This document shows, in pieces, positions 1 through 8,788 of a stretch of DNA of 64,000 nucleotides. The stretch covers positions 453,374 to 517,373 of the forward strand of contig NZ_FNJM01000001.1 in the NCBI RefSeq assembly GCF_900104115.1. The letters are read 5' to 3'. The stretch comes from Clostridium gasigenes (GTDB lineage Bacteria > Bacillota > Clostridia > Clostridiales > Clostridiaceae). A program made the position numbers and the translations under genes. The notes under the pieces are model-generated. The model saw only the letters and a list, made by a program, of their open reading frames with translations, ran no database searches and had not been told where the DNA came from. Each line of letters begins with the position of its first letter. The first letter of the stretch is position 1.

Positions 1-162
1 ATGATACTACAGGTTCATGATGAACTTATTTTAAATGTAAAAGCAGATGAACTTGAAGAAGTTAAAAAATTAGTTAAAGAGGAAATGGAAGCGGTACTAA
101 AACTTTCAGTGCCGTTAGATGTAGATATGAATTTAGGAAAAACATGGTATGAAGCTAAATAA
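1..162 (+). CDS. polA: DNA polymerase I, C-terminal end (partial)
   Basis: The window opens inside this gene; only the last 53 codons are present, read in frame 1 to the TAA at 160-162. The VHDELIL segment is motif C of family A DNA polymerases, whose His-Asp-Glu residues lie in the palm active site, and the sequence after it (LDVDMNLGKTWYEAK) is the usual polA C-terminus. Family knowledge: fills gaps and removes primers during replication and repair. coaE follows after 14 bases, a common clostridial order, and is probably cotranscribed. The real start lies upstream of the window. Confidence 0.88.
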   Translation: MILQVHDELILNVKADELEEVKKLVKEEMEAVLKLSVPLDVDMNLGKTWYEAK

Positions 163-176
163 GGGGGCTTAATTAG

Positions 177-776
177 ATGATTAAAATAGGGTTAACTGGA
201 GGAATTGGATCAGGTAAAAGTACAGTATCTAAAATATTAAAAGATAATGGGTTTTCTATTATAGATGCAGATATTATAGCAAAAGATGTGCTTTTAAATT
301 TTCCTGAAATTCTTGAAAAAGTTAAAATTGAATTTGGTTCAGGATTTTTTGACTGGAGAGGGGACTTTAGACGTAAGGAATTTGGAAATCATATATTTAG
401 ATTCCCAAAGGAAAGAAAAAAATACGAAGCTATGATCATGCCCTATATAAAAAAAGAAATTTATGAGGCGTTAAATAAAGAAAAAAAATTAAAGAAGAAA
501 CTAGTTATCTTAGATGCACCAACATTAGTAGAAAATAATTTGCAAGATGAAATGGATTATATAATAGTTGTTTGGGTAGATAATAATACTCAAGTTCAAA
601 GAATAAAGCTTAGAGATAGGCTTTCAAGAGATGAGGCAATAAATAGAATTAATTCTCAATTGTCATTAGATACTAAAAAATCATTTGCAGATATGATTAT
701 TGATAATAATAAAGAGTTGGTAGCAACAAAAGAACAAGTAGATGGCTTAGTAGATTTTTTAAAGAAAATTTGTTAG
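177..776 (+). CDS. coaE: Dephospho-CoA kinase
   Basis: Transfers phosphate from ATP to the 3'-hydroxyl of dephospho-CoA, the last step of coenzyme A synthesis, in the cytosol. The N-terminus carries the P-loop GLTGGIGSGKST (residues about 5-16), typical of CoaE, followed by the DADIIAKD segment; 199 residues is the family's normal length. A GGGGG-type ribosome binding site lies just before the ATG at 177. It follows polA by 14 bases and precedes the transglycosylase gene by 12 bases, so the three look like one operon. Nothing odd is seen. Confidence 0.93.
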   Translation: MIKIGLTGGIGSGKSTVSKILKDNGFSIIDADIIAKDVLLNFPEILEKVKIEFGSGFFDWRGDFRRKEFGNHIFRFPKERKKYEAMIMPYIKKEIYEALNKEKKLKKKLVILDAPTLVENNLQDEMDYIIVVWVDNNTQVQRIKLRDRLSRDEAINRINSQLSLDTKKSFADMIIDNNKELVATKEQVDGLVDFLKKIC

Positions 777-788
777 CAAGGAGACGTT

Positions 789-1337
789 ATGAAGTTTAGA
801 CGAATTTTGATAATTTTAATAGCATTAGTTATAACTTATTTTTCATTAACATTTATAATGAAAGAATATGTTTTCCCTTATAAATACAGTGAATATGTAG
901 AAAAATTTAGTGAAGAATATGACATAGATCCATTACTAGTATTATCGGTAATTAAAACAGAAAGTGATTTTAAAGAAGATGCTTTGTCTATTAGAGAGGC
1001 AAAAGGTCTTATGCAAATTATGGATAAAACGGGGGAGTGGGCAGGAAAAGAAATAGGAATGAATTATTTTCTTCCTAATATGCTATTTGATCCAAAGATT
1101 AATATAAGGATGGGTTGTTGGTATTTAGCAAATTTAGAAAGTGAATTTACAGATTTAGATTTAGTAATAGCAGCTTATAATGGCGGTAGTGGGCATGTGA
1201 AGGAGTGGCTGGAAAATAAAGAATATTCTAAGGATGGTAAAAAATTAGATTATATACCTTTTCCAGAAACTAAGAAGTATGTAGATAAGGTGAAAACTAA
1301 TTATAGTATTTATAAATATCTATATAGTAAAGATTAG
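789..1337 (+). CDS. Lytic transglycosylase (SLT domain), membrane anchored
   Basis: Predicted to cleave peptidoglycan glycan strands outside the membrane, giving 1,6-anhydro ends. Residues about 5-25 form one hydrophobic segment (signal anchor). The rest is a compact SLT domain: the ES motif with the catalytic Glu (KTESDF), then AKGLMQIM, and the AAYNGGSG motif near residue 140. At 182 residues it is a minimal single-domain enzyme like those often found behind coaE in clostridia. AAGGAG sits at a good distance from the ATG. A strong bidirectional hairpin at 1382-1421 ends the operon. Confidence 0.88.
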   Translation: MKFRRILIILIALVITYFSLTFIMKEYVFPYKYSEYVEKFSEEYDIDPLLVLSVIKTESDFKEDALSIREAKGLMQIMDKTGEWAGKEIGMNYFLPNMLFDPKINIRMGCWYLANLESEFTDLDLVIAAYNGGSGHVKEWLENKEYSKDGKKLDYIPFPETKKYVDKVKTNYSIYKYLYSKD

Positions 1338-1381
1338 GCATGCAAAAAATAGACCTATATAATTTATTAGAAATATTATGA

Positions 1382-1421
1382 AAAATAAGTCCTGTGGCAA
1401 TGGCCACAGGACTTATTTTTA
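1382..1421. terminator. Bidirectional rho-independent terminator
   Basis: Inverted repeat AATAAGTCCTGTGGC / GCCACAGGACTTATT with a tiny loop and A/T runs on both sides, placed between convergent genes, so it can end the coaE operon on plus and the methyltransferase gene on minus. Confidence 0.9.
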
Positions 1422-1460
1422 TAAGGCACTTTAAAGCTGTACCTTGATCTATTATTTTTG

Positions 1461-2336
1461 TTAAACATCTAAGTTTAATTTGAATATTGCTGTTACCCAT
1501 TCATTTGTCTGATGGTTTTCTAGTAAAGTAAATCCATAATTTTTAATTTTTTCTTCCATGGAGTCATAGCTCCATGTTACAAGACCAGATACTAGTATTT
1601 TACCATTTGATGATAAATGAGATTTTATGAAGTCCATAAACATTATAGTTTCTTCACCGCCAATGTTTATGTATATCCAATCATATTCATCTTTAACAGT
1701 AACTTCGTTAGATAAAGCATCACCTACTAAAACTTCTATGTTGTATAACCCATTAAGAGAAGCATTTAACTCAACTTCATCTTTTACATCTCTAATATCT
1801 AATGCAGTAACACTAGATGCCCCTACAATAGCTGATGCTATTGATAAGATACCAGAGCCAGTCCCTATATCTAAAACAGTTTTATCATTTAAATTTAAGG
1901 TGTTAAGTAATACTTTAAGTATATCTTGAGTAGTTTCATGAAGTCCTGTACCAAAAGCCCCTTGAGGAATAAAACAAATTTTGTTCTTATTTGGGAAGTC
2001 TTCAGAAACACCTGCTAAAACCCAATTATCATCTATATGTACAGCTGGAAATTCATAAGTTGAATAATCATAATTTATTTCTTCAATGTTTACAATTTTA
2101 CTATTAAGTAAAGTAGAAACTTGTGTTTTAAAACCTTCAAGATCCTTAGACTCTCCTTCAAAAGATACCTTAAAATCAATTATTTCATTTTCCTTTTCTA
2201 AATAACCATATCCGAAATCATCTGTTGTTATTTCAAGTGGAGTTTCATAAAAAGTATTGAAAATATCATTAATTTGTAGTAATTCTATTTTTTCATCTAA
2301 TTCATTTGAATTAATTTTATAAGTTAGTACGTACAT
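1461..2336 (-). CDS. PrmA-like methyltransferase (ribosomal protein L11 methyltransferase family)
   Basis: SAM-dependent methyltransferase. The region near residues 125-135 (GAFGTGLHETT) matches the PrmA motif before motif I, and LDIGTGSGILSIAS is the SAM-binding motif I; INIGGEE stands where PrmA has its NI-type motif IV. A divergent N-terminal domain of about 110 residues precedes it. True PrmA in Firmicutes usually lies beside dnaJ, which is not the case here, so this may be a paralogue with another substrate. AAGGGGG precedes the ATG. Family is fairly sure, the L11 substrate is not. Confidence 0.7.
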   Translation of the reverse strand: MYVLTYKINSNELDEKIELLQINDIFNTFYETPLEITTDDFGYGYLEKENEIIDFKVSFEGESKDLEGFKTQVSTLLNSKIVNIEEINYDYSTYEFPAVHIDDNWVLAGVSEDFPNKNKICFIPQGAFGTGLHETTQDILKVLLNTLNLNDKTVLDIGTGSGILSIASAIVGASSVTALDIRDVKDEVELNASLNGLYNIEVLVGDALSNEVTVKDEYDWIYINIGGEETIMFMDFIKSHLSSNGKILVSGLVTWSYDSMEEKIKNYGFTLLENHQTNEWVTAIFKLNLDV

Positions 2337-2444
2337 TTATATCCCCCTTATTAATGCATATAGGTAATATTTAATTTGCTATTATTCATTATAATACAAA
2401 AAAAAATTAAGTCAATGGACAACCCTGTTGTTAAGTTAAGGAAA

Positions 2445-3200
2445 CTAAATTCTGGATTTTTTCTTCTTTGAAGGGAAAGATTTTTTACCAGATTTAACAG
2501 TTATATTTGAATTTTTAGGCTTTGTTTTTTTTGAATTTATAGTAGCCTGTTTGTTTATATTATTTGTAGAAGACTTTTCAGTTACATTTTTTATAAGTTT
2601 ATCTTTGCTCAAAATAGATTTATCTTCTTTTAATTTAGGTTTTGCAACAGAGAAACCAAAGCTTCCAATAGCATTTTTACTCATTGGATAATATTCGCCA
2701 TGACAATAGGTAATTAAATCACCTTTTTCAAAATGTAGTTTTCCCTTTTCGTCCATAAGATTTTCATTAATATGAGATCCTATAACTTCAGCTACAAACA
2801 TATCATGAGTTCCAAGTGCAGTTATACTTTTAACTTTGCATTCTATTGCAACAGGACATTCATCTATATAAGCTGCATTTACATGAGTTCCTTCTTTCAT
2901 GGTAAATCCCATTTCTTTAATTTTATCGAATTTTCTACCAGGTTTAACTCCGCAATAATCAACAGCCTTAACTATTTTTTGACAAGGCATATTTATTATA
3001 AATTCCATACTTTCTTTTATATATTCATAAGATAACCTCTCAGGTCTAATAGATATTGAAACCATAGGTGGTTTTGTACAAATAGTTCCCCCCCAGGCGA
3101 TGGTAAAAACATTATCTTTTCCTTCTTTATTTCTTGAAGTAATTAAAACAACAGGTACTGGATTTAAAACCACACTACCTTTAAAATCAACTTTATTCAT
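2445..3200 (-). CDS. Flavin reductase family protein with basic C-terminal tail
   Basis: The first 180 or so residues are a flavin reductase-like, FMN-binding split barrel (NPVPVVLITSRNKEGK start, then the VSISIRPERLSYEYIKES segment that contacts FMN in this family). Family members reduce or carry flavin; the substrate here cannot be told. Unusually, about 65 extra residues follow, rich in Lys, Ser, Asn and Thr and ending in KKSFPSKKKKSRI. The ATG has AAGGAG at a good distance. It is a single gene between the methyltransferase and the divergently read chemoreceptor. Confidence 0.8.
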   Translation of the reverse strand: MNKVDFKGSVVLNPVPVVLITSRNKEGKDNVFTIAWGGTICTKPPMVSISIRPERLSYEYIKESMEFIINMPCQKIVKAVDYCGVKPGRKFDKIKEMGFTMKEGTHVNAAYIDECPVAIECKVKSITALGTHDMFVAEVIGSHINENLMDEKGKLHFEKGDLITYCHGEYYPMSKNAIGSFGFSVAKPKLKEDKSILSKDKLIKNVTEKSSTNNINKQATINSKKTKPKNSNITVKSGKKSFPSKKKKSRI

Positions 3201-3499
3201 ATTATTCTCCTTGCGAGTGAACTAAAATAAAATAACAAGTTAAATATTCTAAGAATATTTTGTGTTAAGTGAAGAACCATAACTCAAAACAAACCCAAAT
3301 ATTACTAGTTATTTTTAAAAGCTCCCTAAGTATATTTAATAAAAATTATATCATAATATGATTATTTTTGTTAGGTATGTTATTATAAATTATTAATTGA
3401 ATTTTTTATGGAAATTATTGCTTTTTAGATATCTATTAAGTTTTAATATAAAAATACGAAAAATATTTATGAAAATATTATAAAAGGGGAGAAATGGTA
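3201..3499. other. Intergenic region before the chemoreceptor
   Basis: About 300 bases between divergent genes. It holds an arm of the dispersed palindromic repeat (3301-3326) and otherwise very AT-rich DNA. I could not pick a convincing sigma-A or sigma-D promoter in it. Confidence 0.4.
3301..3327. repeat. Dispersed palindromic repeat, right arm only
   Basis: ACTAGTTATTTTTAAAAGC followed by TCCC matches the right arm of the intergenic repeat family described under findings. No matching left arm was found in the preceding 60 bases, so this looks like a partial copy. Confidence 0.55.
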
Positions 3500-5488
3500 A
3501 TGTTAAATAAAGATGGTATTAAGATTAAAAAAGTTAAAAAATTAAAAACTAAGATTTTTTCATTAATGATTATTGTTACATTAATTCCGATTCTACTTAT
3601 TTACTTTGGTTTATATGCAGTTTTTTCAAAACAAGTTAGTGATGAGTTTATAGTAGAAGGTGATAATTTATCATTAGTAGCTAGTGACAACATAAATAAT
3701 AAATTGATGGGTATTGAAAGAACACTTAAGGCGTTAGACTCGTATACAACAATTGATAGTGCTAAAAAAAATATTACGAATTTAAAGGATAACAATAAAG
3801 ATTTACTTAATGGTATATTTGTATCAAATGAAAATAAATTTATTGTGTACCCTGAGGATGATATAAGCAAAGATATAAATTTCACAGAACGTGACTGGTA
3901 TGTTAATGCTGCTAAAGCTCCAGAATCTGTTTATATAAGTGAAGTATATAATGATGTTGTAACAAAAAAGCCAGTTTTAACTATGTCAAAAGCAGTTGTT
4001 AAAGATGGACAAGTTAAAGGTGTTGTTTCAGTAGATTTAGATTTAGCTTCTATTTCAGAAGAAATTTCTAAAATAACCTTTAAAAATGGTGGAGGAATAG
4101 TTTTATTAGATAAGAATTCGACTGTTATAAGCCATGTAAATAAGGAACTTATTGGTCAAAATTATAAAGATATAAGTTCTACTGGTTTAGAAAATGAAAA
4201 TAAAGAAAATGGGTTAATGAAGTACTCTGTAGAAAATGAAAAACTTGTAACATATTATACAGATATTACAGAGTTGAAATTAAAAATATTAATTGAAAAA
4301 ACTAATAAAGATTATAATGAAATATTAAATACAAATAGGTTAACATGCATTATAGCAAGTATTATAGCTCTTATAATAATTATTATACTTGTACAATTAT
4401 TTTCTAAAGCTATAGATGTGGCAGTGAGGAAAATTAAAGAAGATACATTAAAAGCAGCTAAAGGTGATTTTACAGGAATGCTTGAGGTTAATACTGGTGA
4501 TGAATTAGAAGAACTTGCGAGTAGTTTTAATGATATGAAAGAAAATGTAGCTGATTTAATAAATGATGCATACATATCAATTAGTGAGGTTAATTCTTCA
4601 TCAACAAATTTAGCTACTATGAGCGAAGAAGTAGCAGCGTCTATGGGGCAGGTAGCATCTACAATAGAAGAAATTACAAAAGGAAGTATGCAATCGGCAA
4701 GTAGTCTAGAAAATTTATCAACAGATATGGATGAAGTTTCATCATCAATAGATAATATTAACAATGAAATACAACAAGTTAATAATGAAGGTGTAAAGAC
4801 TAAAGGGTTAAGTGAAGATGGGGTTAAAATAATATCACTGGTTAAGGAAAAATCAAATCAAACTAAAATATCAACTAATAATGTAAATGAAGAAGTTTTA
4901 CTAGTATCAGTAAGCGTTCAAAAAATAGCTAAAATGAATGAAACTATTGCTCAAATTACAGAACAAACTAATCTTTTAGCATTAAATGCAGCTATTGAAG
5001 CAGCCAGGGCTGGAGAGTCAGGAAGAGGTTTTGCAGTAGTAGCTGATGAAATAAGAAAACTTGCTGAAGAAACATCAAAGTCTGCAAAAGAAATTGATGG
5101 AGTTATAAAAGAGGTAATGGATAAGGTTATTATAGCTGTTGAAAGTGTTTCAGAAGCTACAGTATCTGTTATGGAGCAAGAAGAATCAGTTAATAAAGCT
5201 GAAGAAATATTTAAAGAAATTATTAGTTCTATATTAACAGTAAGCAATAAGGTCGAAAATATAACAATAGATATTAAGGCTCTTGATAAAGGCAAAGATA
5301 ATATAATAGAACAAATACACAATTTATCTTCTATAGGTGAACAAACAGCAGCAGGATCAGAAGAAGTATCAGCATCTTGCGAAGAGGTTGCAACAGCTAC
5401 AGATGAGATTGCATCAAGTTCTACATTGCTTAAACAATTAGCTGAACTTTTAGAAGAGAAAATTTTACAATTTAAATTTAAAAAATAG
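3500..5488 (+). CDS. Methyl-accepting chemotaxis protein
   Basis: Membrane chemoreceptor. TM1 lies near residues 18-40, followed by an extracellular dCache-like sensor region of about 230 residues, TM2 near 278-300, a HAMP domain, and a long signalling coiled coil whose tip ([20 protein letters not shown], near residues 487-510) binds CheA/CheW in this family. I chose the ATG at 3500 because GGGGAG at 3486-3491 is 8 bases from it and only 2 bases from the ATG at 3494. The ligand is unknown. It is monocistronic, ending at the hairpin at 5521-5545. Confidence 0.92.
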   Translation: MLNKDGIKIKKVKKLKTKIFSLMIIVTLIPILLIYFGLYAVFSKQVSDEFIVEGDNLSLVASDNINNKLMGIERTLKALDSYTTIDSAKKNITNLKDNNKDLLNGIFVSNENKFIVYPEDDISKDINFTERDWYVNAAKAPESVYISEVYNDVVTKKPVLTMSKAVVKDGQVKGVVSVDLDLASISEEISKITFKNGGGIVLLDKNSTVISHVNKELIGQNYKDISSTGLENENKENGLMKYSVENEKLVTYYTDITELKLKILIEKTNKDYNEILNTNRLTCIIASIIALIIIIILVQLFSKAIDVAVRKIKEDTLKAAKGDFTGMLEVNTGDELEELASSFNDMKENVADLINDAYISISEVNSSSTNLATMSEEVAASMGQVASTIEEITKGSMQSASSLENLSTDMDEVSSSIDNINNEIQQVNNEGVKTKGLSEDGVKIISLVKEKSNQTKISTNNVNEEVLLVSVSVQKIAKMNETIAQITEQTNLLALNAAIEAARAGESGRGFAVVADEIRKLAEETSKSAKEIDGVIKEVMDKVIIAVESVSEATVSVMEQEESVNKAEEIFKEIISSILTVSNKVENITIDIKALDKGKDNIIEQIHNLSSIGEQTAAGSEEVSASCEEVATATDEIASSSTLLKQLAELLEEKILQFKFKK

Positions 5489-5520
5489 ATAAAATTTAAT
5501 TAAGAAATCTTCAAAAAATA

Positions 5521-5545
5521 AAAAGTGCCCTAGGGCACTTTTTAT
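5521..5545. terminator. Bidirectional terminator
   Basis: Perfect inverted repeat AAGTGCCC/GGGCACTT flanked by A and T runs between convergent genes. Confidence 0.88.
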
Positions 5546-6841
5546 TTAATATCTATTTCTATTTCGCTTTCTCTTTCTCATATTAATTATTCGTGAAATA
5601 AGAAGGAGTAATACTGTTATAATTACTATAATAAGCAATATAGCTAAATAGAAAGTTAAGTTTGATTTTAGTAAGTCTGATGCAGAAACTTTTACAGTTC
5701 CTTTAACTTCTTCTGTGTGACCGATTGTTGTAAATGTTAATGGTACTTCTGTGCCACCAGTAACTTGCCAAGCGTTTTTATCTTCAGCTTTATAAGAAAT
5801 ATTAGCTGTTTTATCATTTAAATCATTCTTGTAATAATTTACATCTTGAGATAAAACTATTGGAGCAGTAATTTTTTTAGAAGGACCAAAGAATCTAAAT
5901 AATTTATATTCTAAATCAACAGTTCCAACTTCCTCATTAGATTTTTTATATATTTCTTTTTGTGCGTCATAACCGTATTTAGCAATTGCAGAGGTATCAT
6001 GAAATACATTCATACCATCAGCCCCATATTCTGATCCTAAAACAACAGTAACTAATTGTCTGCCATCTTGTTCATAGTATCCAACAAAGCAATGACCTGC
6101 TAGCTCTTCAGTTCCAGTTTTCCCACCTATATTACCATCTATACCAAGGTTTTTATTTCTAGTTTCAAGGGGTACTGGTGAACCTGTTATATTTATTGAA
6201 GCAGGAGTAGTTTTTGGTGCTAGTGTTTCTCTAACCCAATCATTTTTAAATGCTTCTTTTGCTATGACAGCTAAGTCATAAGCTGTTGTATAATTAGCAT
6301 CTGTAACTTGTTTATTTGGATTTAAAGATTCTAATCCGTTTGGATTAATGAAATTAGTATCTTTTAGCCCAAGTTCTTTCACTCTTTCATTCATTAAAGA
6401 TACGAAGCTTTCTACATTTCCAGATACTGAGTCTGCAATCATATAAGCAGTATCGTTTGCTGAGTATATAAGAAGTGCTTCCATAACATCATCAGCAGTT
6501 AATGTTTCTCCAATATTAATTTTTTTATATTTTGCAAGGTTTACACCACCATCTTGAGTTGCAGCAGATGCTGTAAATGGAATCTTATCTGTCTTTGCTT
6601 TGCTTTCTGCAAATAATAATCCTGTTAATAATTTTGTTGTACTTGCAAGAGAACTCTTCACATCTGCATTTTTAGAATAAATAACTTCGCCTGTTTCAAG
6701 GTCCATAGTTAGTGCCGACTGACCAGTTACATTTGGAGCGGGCACATTATTCGTTTCTGCAGTAACCTTATTAGCTAGTGGTGCTAATAAAGATATGGAA
6801 AGAGCTAGTGCTAATGATTTAAGTATGTTTGTTTTTTTCAA
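5546..6841 (-). CDS. D-alanyl-D-alanine carboxypeptidase (PBP5/DacF type)
   Basis: Low-molecular-weight penicillin-binding protein that trims the terminal D-Ala from peptidoglycan stem peptides. All three active-site motifs are visible: SxxK (STTK), SxN (SAN) and KTG (GGKTGTEE). A signal peptide is at the N-terminus; a C-terminal beta domain is followed by a membrane segment (about 25 residues) and a highly basic tail KRKRNRNRY. Three starts are possible. The ATG at 6886 has no ribosome binding site. The ATG at 6847 directly abuts GGGGAG. The TTG at 6841 has GGGGAG 6 bases upstream, so I chose it (MKKTNILKSL...). The ATG at 6847 remains possible. Confidence 0.9.
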   Translation of the reverse strand: MKKTNILKSLALALSISLLAPLANKVTAETNNVPAPNVTGQSALTMDLETGEVIYSKNADVKSSLASTTKLLTGLLFAESKAKTDKIPFTASAATQDGGVNLAKYKKINIGETLTADDVMEALLIYSANDTAYMIADSVSGNVESFVSLMNERVKELGLKDTNFINPNGLESLNPNKQVTDANYTTAYDLAVIAKEAFKNDWVRETLAPKTTPASINITGSPVPLETRNKNLGIDGNIGGKTGTEELAGHCFVGYYEQDGRQLVTVVLGSEYGADGMNVFHDTSAIAKYGYDAQKEIYKKSNEEVGTVDLEYKLFRFFGPSKKITAPIVLSQDVNYYKNDLNDKTANISYKAEDKNAWQVTGGTEVPLTFTTIGHTEEVKGTVKVSASDLLKSNLTFYLAILLIIVIITVLLLLISRIINMRKRKRNRNRY

Positions 6842-6956
6842 GTTCATCTCCCCATCTCTATATAAAATTTTACGCCCAAAGGGCATATGGTATGTTATAG
6901 TATAACACTTACTTTACATAATAACAATATTCATAAGAATCCTATTTTACTTGGTA

Positions 6957-6993
6957 CAGAGCTGAAAGAATCTGACTAGTTATTTTTTGGAAA
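6957..6993. repeat. Dispersed palindromic repeat, compact copy
   Basis: GAGCTGAAAGAA runs directly into TCTGACTAGTTATTTTTTGG. Short left and full right arms of the repeat family are joined without the central part. Confidence 0.55.
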
Positions 6994-7114
6994 TATATTA
7001 TTTTATTTAAGCTGTAAAAGTGGATGAATTTACTATTATATTAAAAGAATTTAAGGGGCAGAATACTAGTATATAAGTAAAGGAAAATAATTACTTGAAA
7101 AGGGAGGTTTGAAA

Positions 7115-7858
7115 ATGAAAAAAAACAAGGGATTTTTAGTTATCCTTACATTGGTTTTAATATTAAGTTGCATAATTTCTAAACCAAGTTATGGAGCAGA
7201 AATAGGAAAAGATAAAAAAACAGTTTATCTAACTTTTGATGATGGGGCATCTCCTGCATTAACAAATGAAATAATTAAAGTTCTTGAGAAAAATAATATA
7301 AAAGCTACTTTTTTTGTTGAAGGAAATAATGCGAGAACAAACAGCGGAGTAATAAAAAAAATAAATGAAAGTGGAATGAGTATAATACCACATATAGATA
7401 CACATGAATATAATAAAATTTATTCTAGTGCTAATAGTTACTTTGATGATTTGAAAAACTGTGAAAATACTATTTTGAGTTTAACTGGAAAATCAAATTC
7501 AAAATTTATAAGAATTCCAGGTGGTTCAGATAATACAGTAGATAGTCCTAATGTGCTAGCTGAAATTAAAAGCAATATAATTAATAGTAATAAATATTAT
7601 ATAGATTGGACAGTAGATACACAAACTACACAAACAAATATAGATTTTATAGAATCTCATATTAGAGAGTGTGGAGGTTTATATAAAGTTGAAGTAGTAT
7701 TAATGCATGATTTGCAAAATAAAGTAGCAACAGTTAAATCACTTCAAAATACTATAGATTTCTATAATGAAAAAGGATATGAGTTTAAAAATTTAGATAA
7801 TATAGAAGAATGCGAAATTAATTATCTTAAAGATATAAGAGTTATTAATAAAAAGTAG
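7115..7858 (+). CDS. Polysaccharide deacetylase (NodB domain), secreted
   Basis: Predicted to remove acetyl groups from N-acetylated sugars, probably in peptidoglycan, outside the cell. A signal peptide (residues 1-28) precedes a NodB fold with all five motifs: TFDDG (metal and base Asp), PHIDTH (metal His pair four apart), RIPGGS, DWTVDT and LMHD. The metal and catalytic residues are therefore intact. I chose the ATG at 7115 since AGGGAGG ends 7 bases before it; the TTG at 7109 is too close. Monocistronic, with a strong terminator at 7902-7953. Neighbours are also cell-wall genes. Confidence 0.9.
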   Translation: MKKNKGFLVILTLVLILSCIISKPSYGAEIGKDKKTVYLTFDDGASPALTNEIIKVLEKNNIKATFFVEGNNARTNSGVIKKINESGMSIIPHIDTHEYNKIYSSANSYFDDLKNCENTILSLTGKSNSKFIRIPGGSDNTVDSPNVLAEIKSNIINSNKYYIDWTVDTQTTQTNIDFIESHIRECGGLYKVEVVLMHDLQNKVATVKSLQNTIDFYNEKGYEFKNLDNIEECEINYLKDIRVINKK

Positions 7859-7863
7859 AAATT

Positions 7864-7896
7864 ATGGAACTTCAAAAAAATAACTAGTCAAGATGC
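7864..7896. repeat. Dispersed palindromic repeat, left arm
   Basis: GGAACTTCAAAAAAATAACT then AGTCAAGATGC matches the family left arm, starting 6 bases after the deacetylase stop. The right arm is replaced by a separate terminator hairpin. Confidence 0.6.
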
Positions 7897-7901
7897 ATTA
7901 T

Positions 7902-7953
7902 AAAAAACTCCTCCCTGTAATTTTTAATAAAAATTACAGGGAGGAGTTTTTTT
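7902..7953 (+). terminator. Strong rho-independent terminator
   Basis: Long inverted repeat with core CTCCTCCCTGTAATTTTTA / TAAAAATTACAGGGAGGAG followed by seven T on plus and by A/T on the other side; may act in both directions between the deacetylase gene and gatD. Confidence 0.9.
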
Positions 7954-8007
7954 ATTTAAACGTCACTAAGATACATGAGTAGTCTCTATTTGTTTTTTGA
8001 TATGCTT

Positions 8008-8061
8008 AGGAATCTCAAAGAAACAGACCAAAGTCGGACTACTTATTTTTTGAAGATCCAT
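8008..8061. repeat. Dispersed palindromic repeat overlapping the gatD 3' end
   Basis: Left arm GGAATCTCAAAGAAACAGAC and right arm GGACTACTTATTTTTTGAAG ending in ATCC. The right half is closely similar to 49552-49593. The gatD stop codon (8039-8041) and its last six codons lie within the right arm. Confidence 0.65.
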
Positions 8062-8776
8062 TAAGTCTATTAATCATAACTTCCTTAGCTTTTAACTCTA
8101 AAGTGTCATCTAAAGAAGCTAAAGTAACTTCACCATATTTCTTATCTAAAGCGATTTTCAAGAATCTGTCAGCAAGTTCTGGATTCTTTGCTAGTAGAGA
8201 ACCGTGAAAATATGTGCAAAATGTATTTTTATAAACACAACCTTCGTATCCATCACTACCATTGTTTCCAAAACCATGCAGGCATTTACCAAAAGGCTTT
8301 AAGTCATTTATAAAGGTTTTACCAGAATGGTTCTCAAAACCTACATAGGTTTCATTAAACTCCTTGTTAAAGATAACAGTGTTACCTATAAAACGTGTAT
8401 CTCCAGCTTCTGTATAAATATCTAAAATACTTAAACCTTCAATTTTTTCACCACTTGGTAATGTATAGTATTTACCAAGAAGTTGATAACCGCCACATAT
8501 TGCAAGCAACATTTTACCTTCTTCAATATATTTTTCGAGTTCGTTTTTTTTATTTGTTTTTAAATCATCAGATACTATTGATTGCTCAAAGTCTTGACCA
8601 CCACCAAAGAATACTATATCAGTTTCTTCTTTATTAAAGTTATCATTTAACGAAACATCAATTATATTAACTTTTATGCCTCTAGCCAAAGCTCTATGTT
8701 TAAGTATTAGTATATTACCAACATCACCATAAACATTAAGAAGATCAGGATATAGGTGACAAATATTTAATTCCAT
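8039..8776 (-). CDS. gatD: Lipid II isoglutaminyl synthase, glutamine amidotransferase subunit GatD
   Basis: Class I glutamine amidotransferase that supplies ammonia to MurT for amidating the alpha-carboxyl of D-Glu in lipid II. The nucleophile Cys is in LLAICGGYQLLG (near residue 95) and the catalytic His in TYFHGSLLAKNPELA; the dedicated GatD opening NICHLYPDLLNVYGDVGN is present. The ATG has AAGGAGG upstream and lies 12 bases after murT, so the two are one operon on the minus strand. The last residues GSSKNK and the stop are encoded by an arm of the dispersed repeat, an apparent replacement of the original end. Confidence 0.93.
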   Translation of the reverse strand: MELNICHLYPDLLNVYGDVGNILILKHRALARGIKVNIIDVSLNDNFNKEETDIVFFGGGQDFEQSIVSDDLKTNKKNELEKYIEEGKMLLAICGGYQLLGKYYTLPSGEKIEGLSILDIYTEAGDTRFIGNTVIFNKEFNETYVGFENHSGKTFINDLKPFGKCLHGFGNNGSDGYEGCVYKNTFCTYFHGSLLAKNPELADRFLKIALDKKYGEVTLASLDDTLELKAKEVMINRLNGSSKNK

Positions 8777-8788
8777 ATTAAAACCTCC

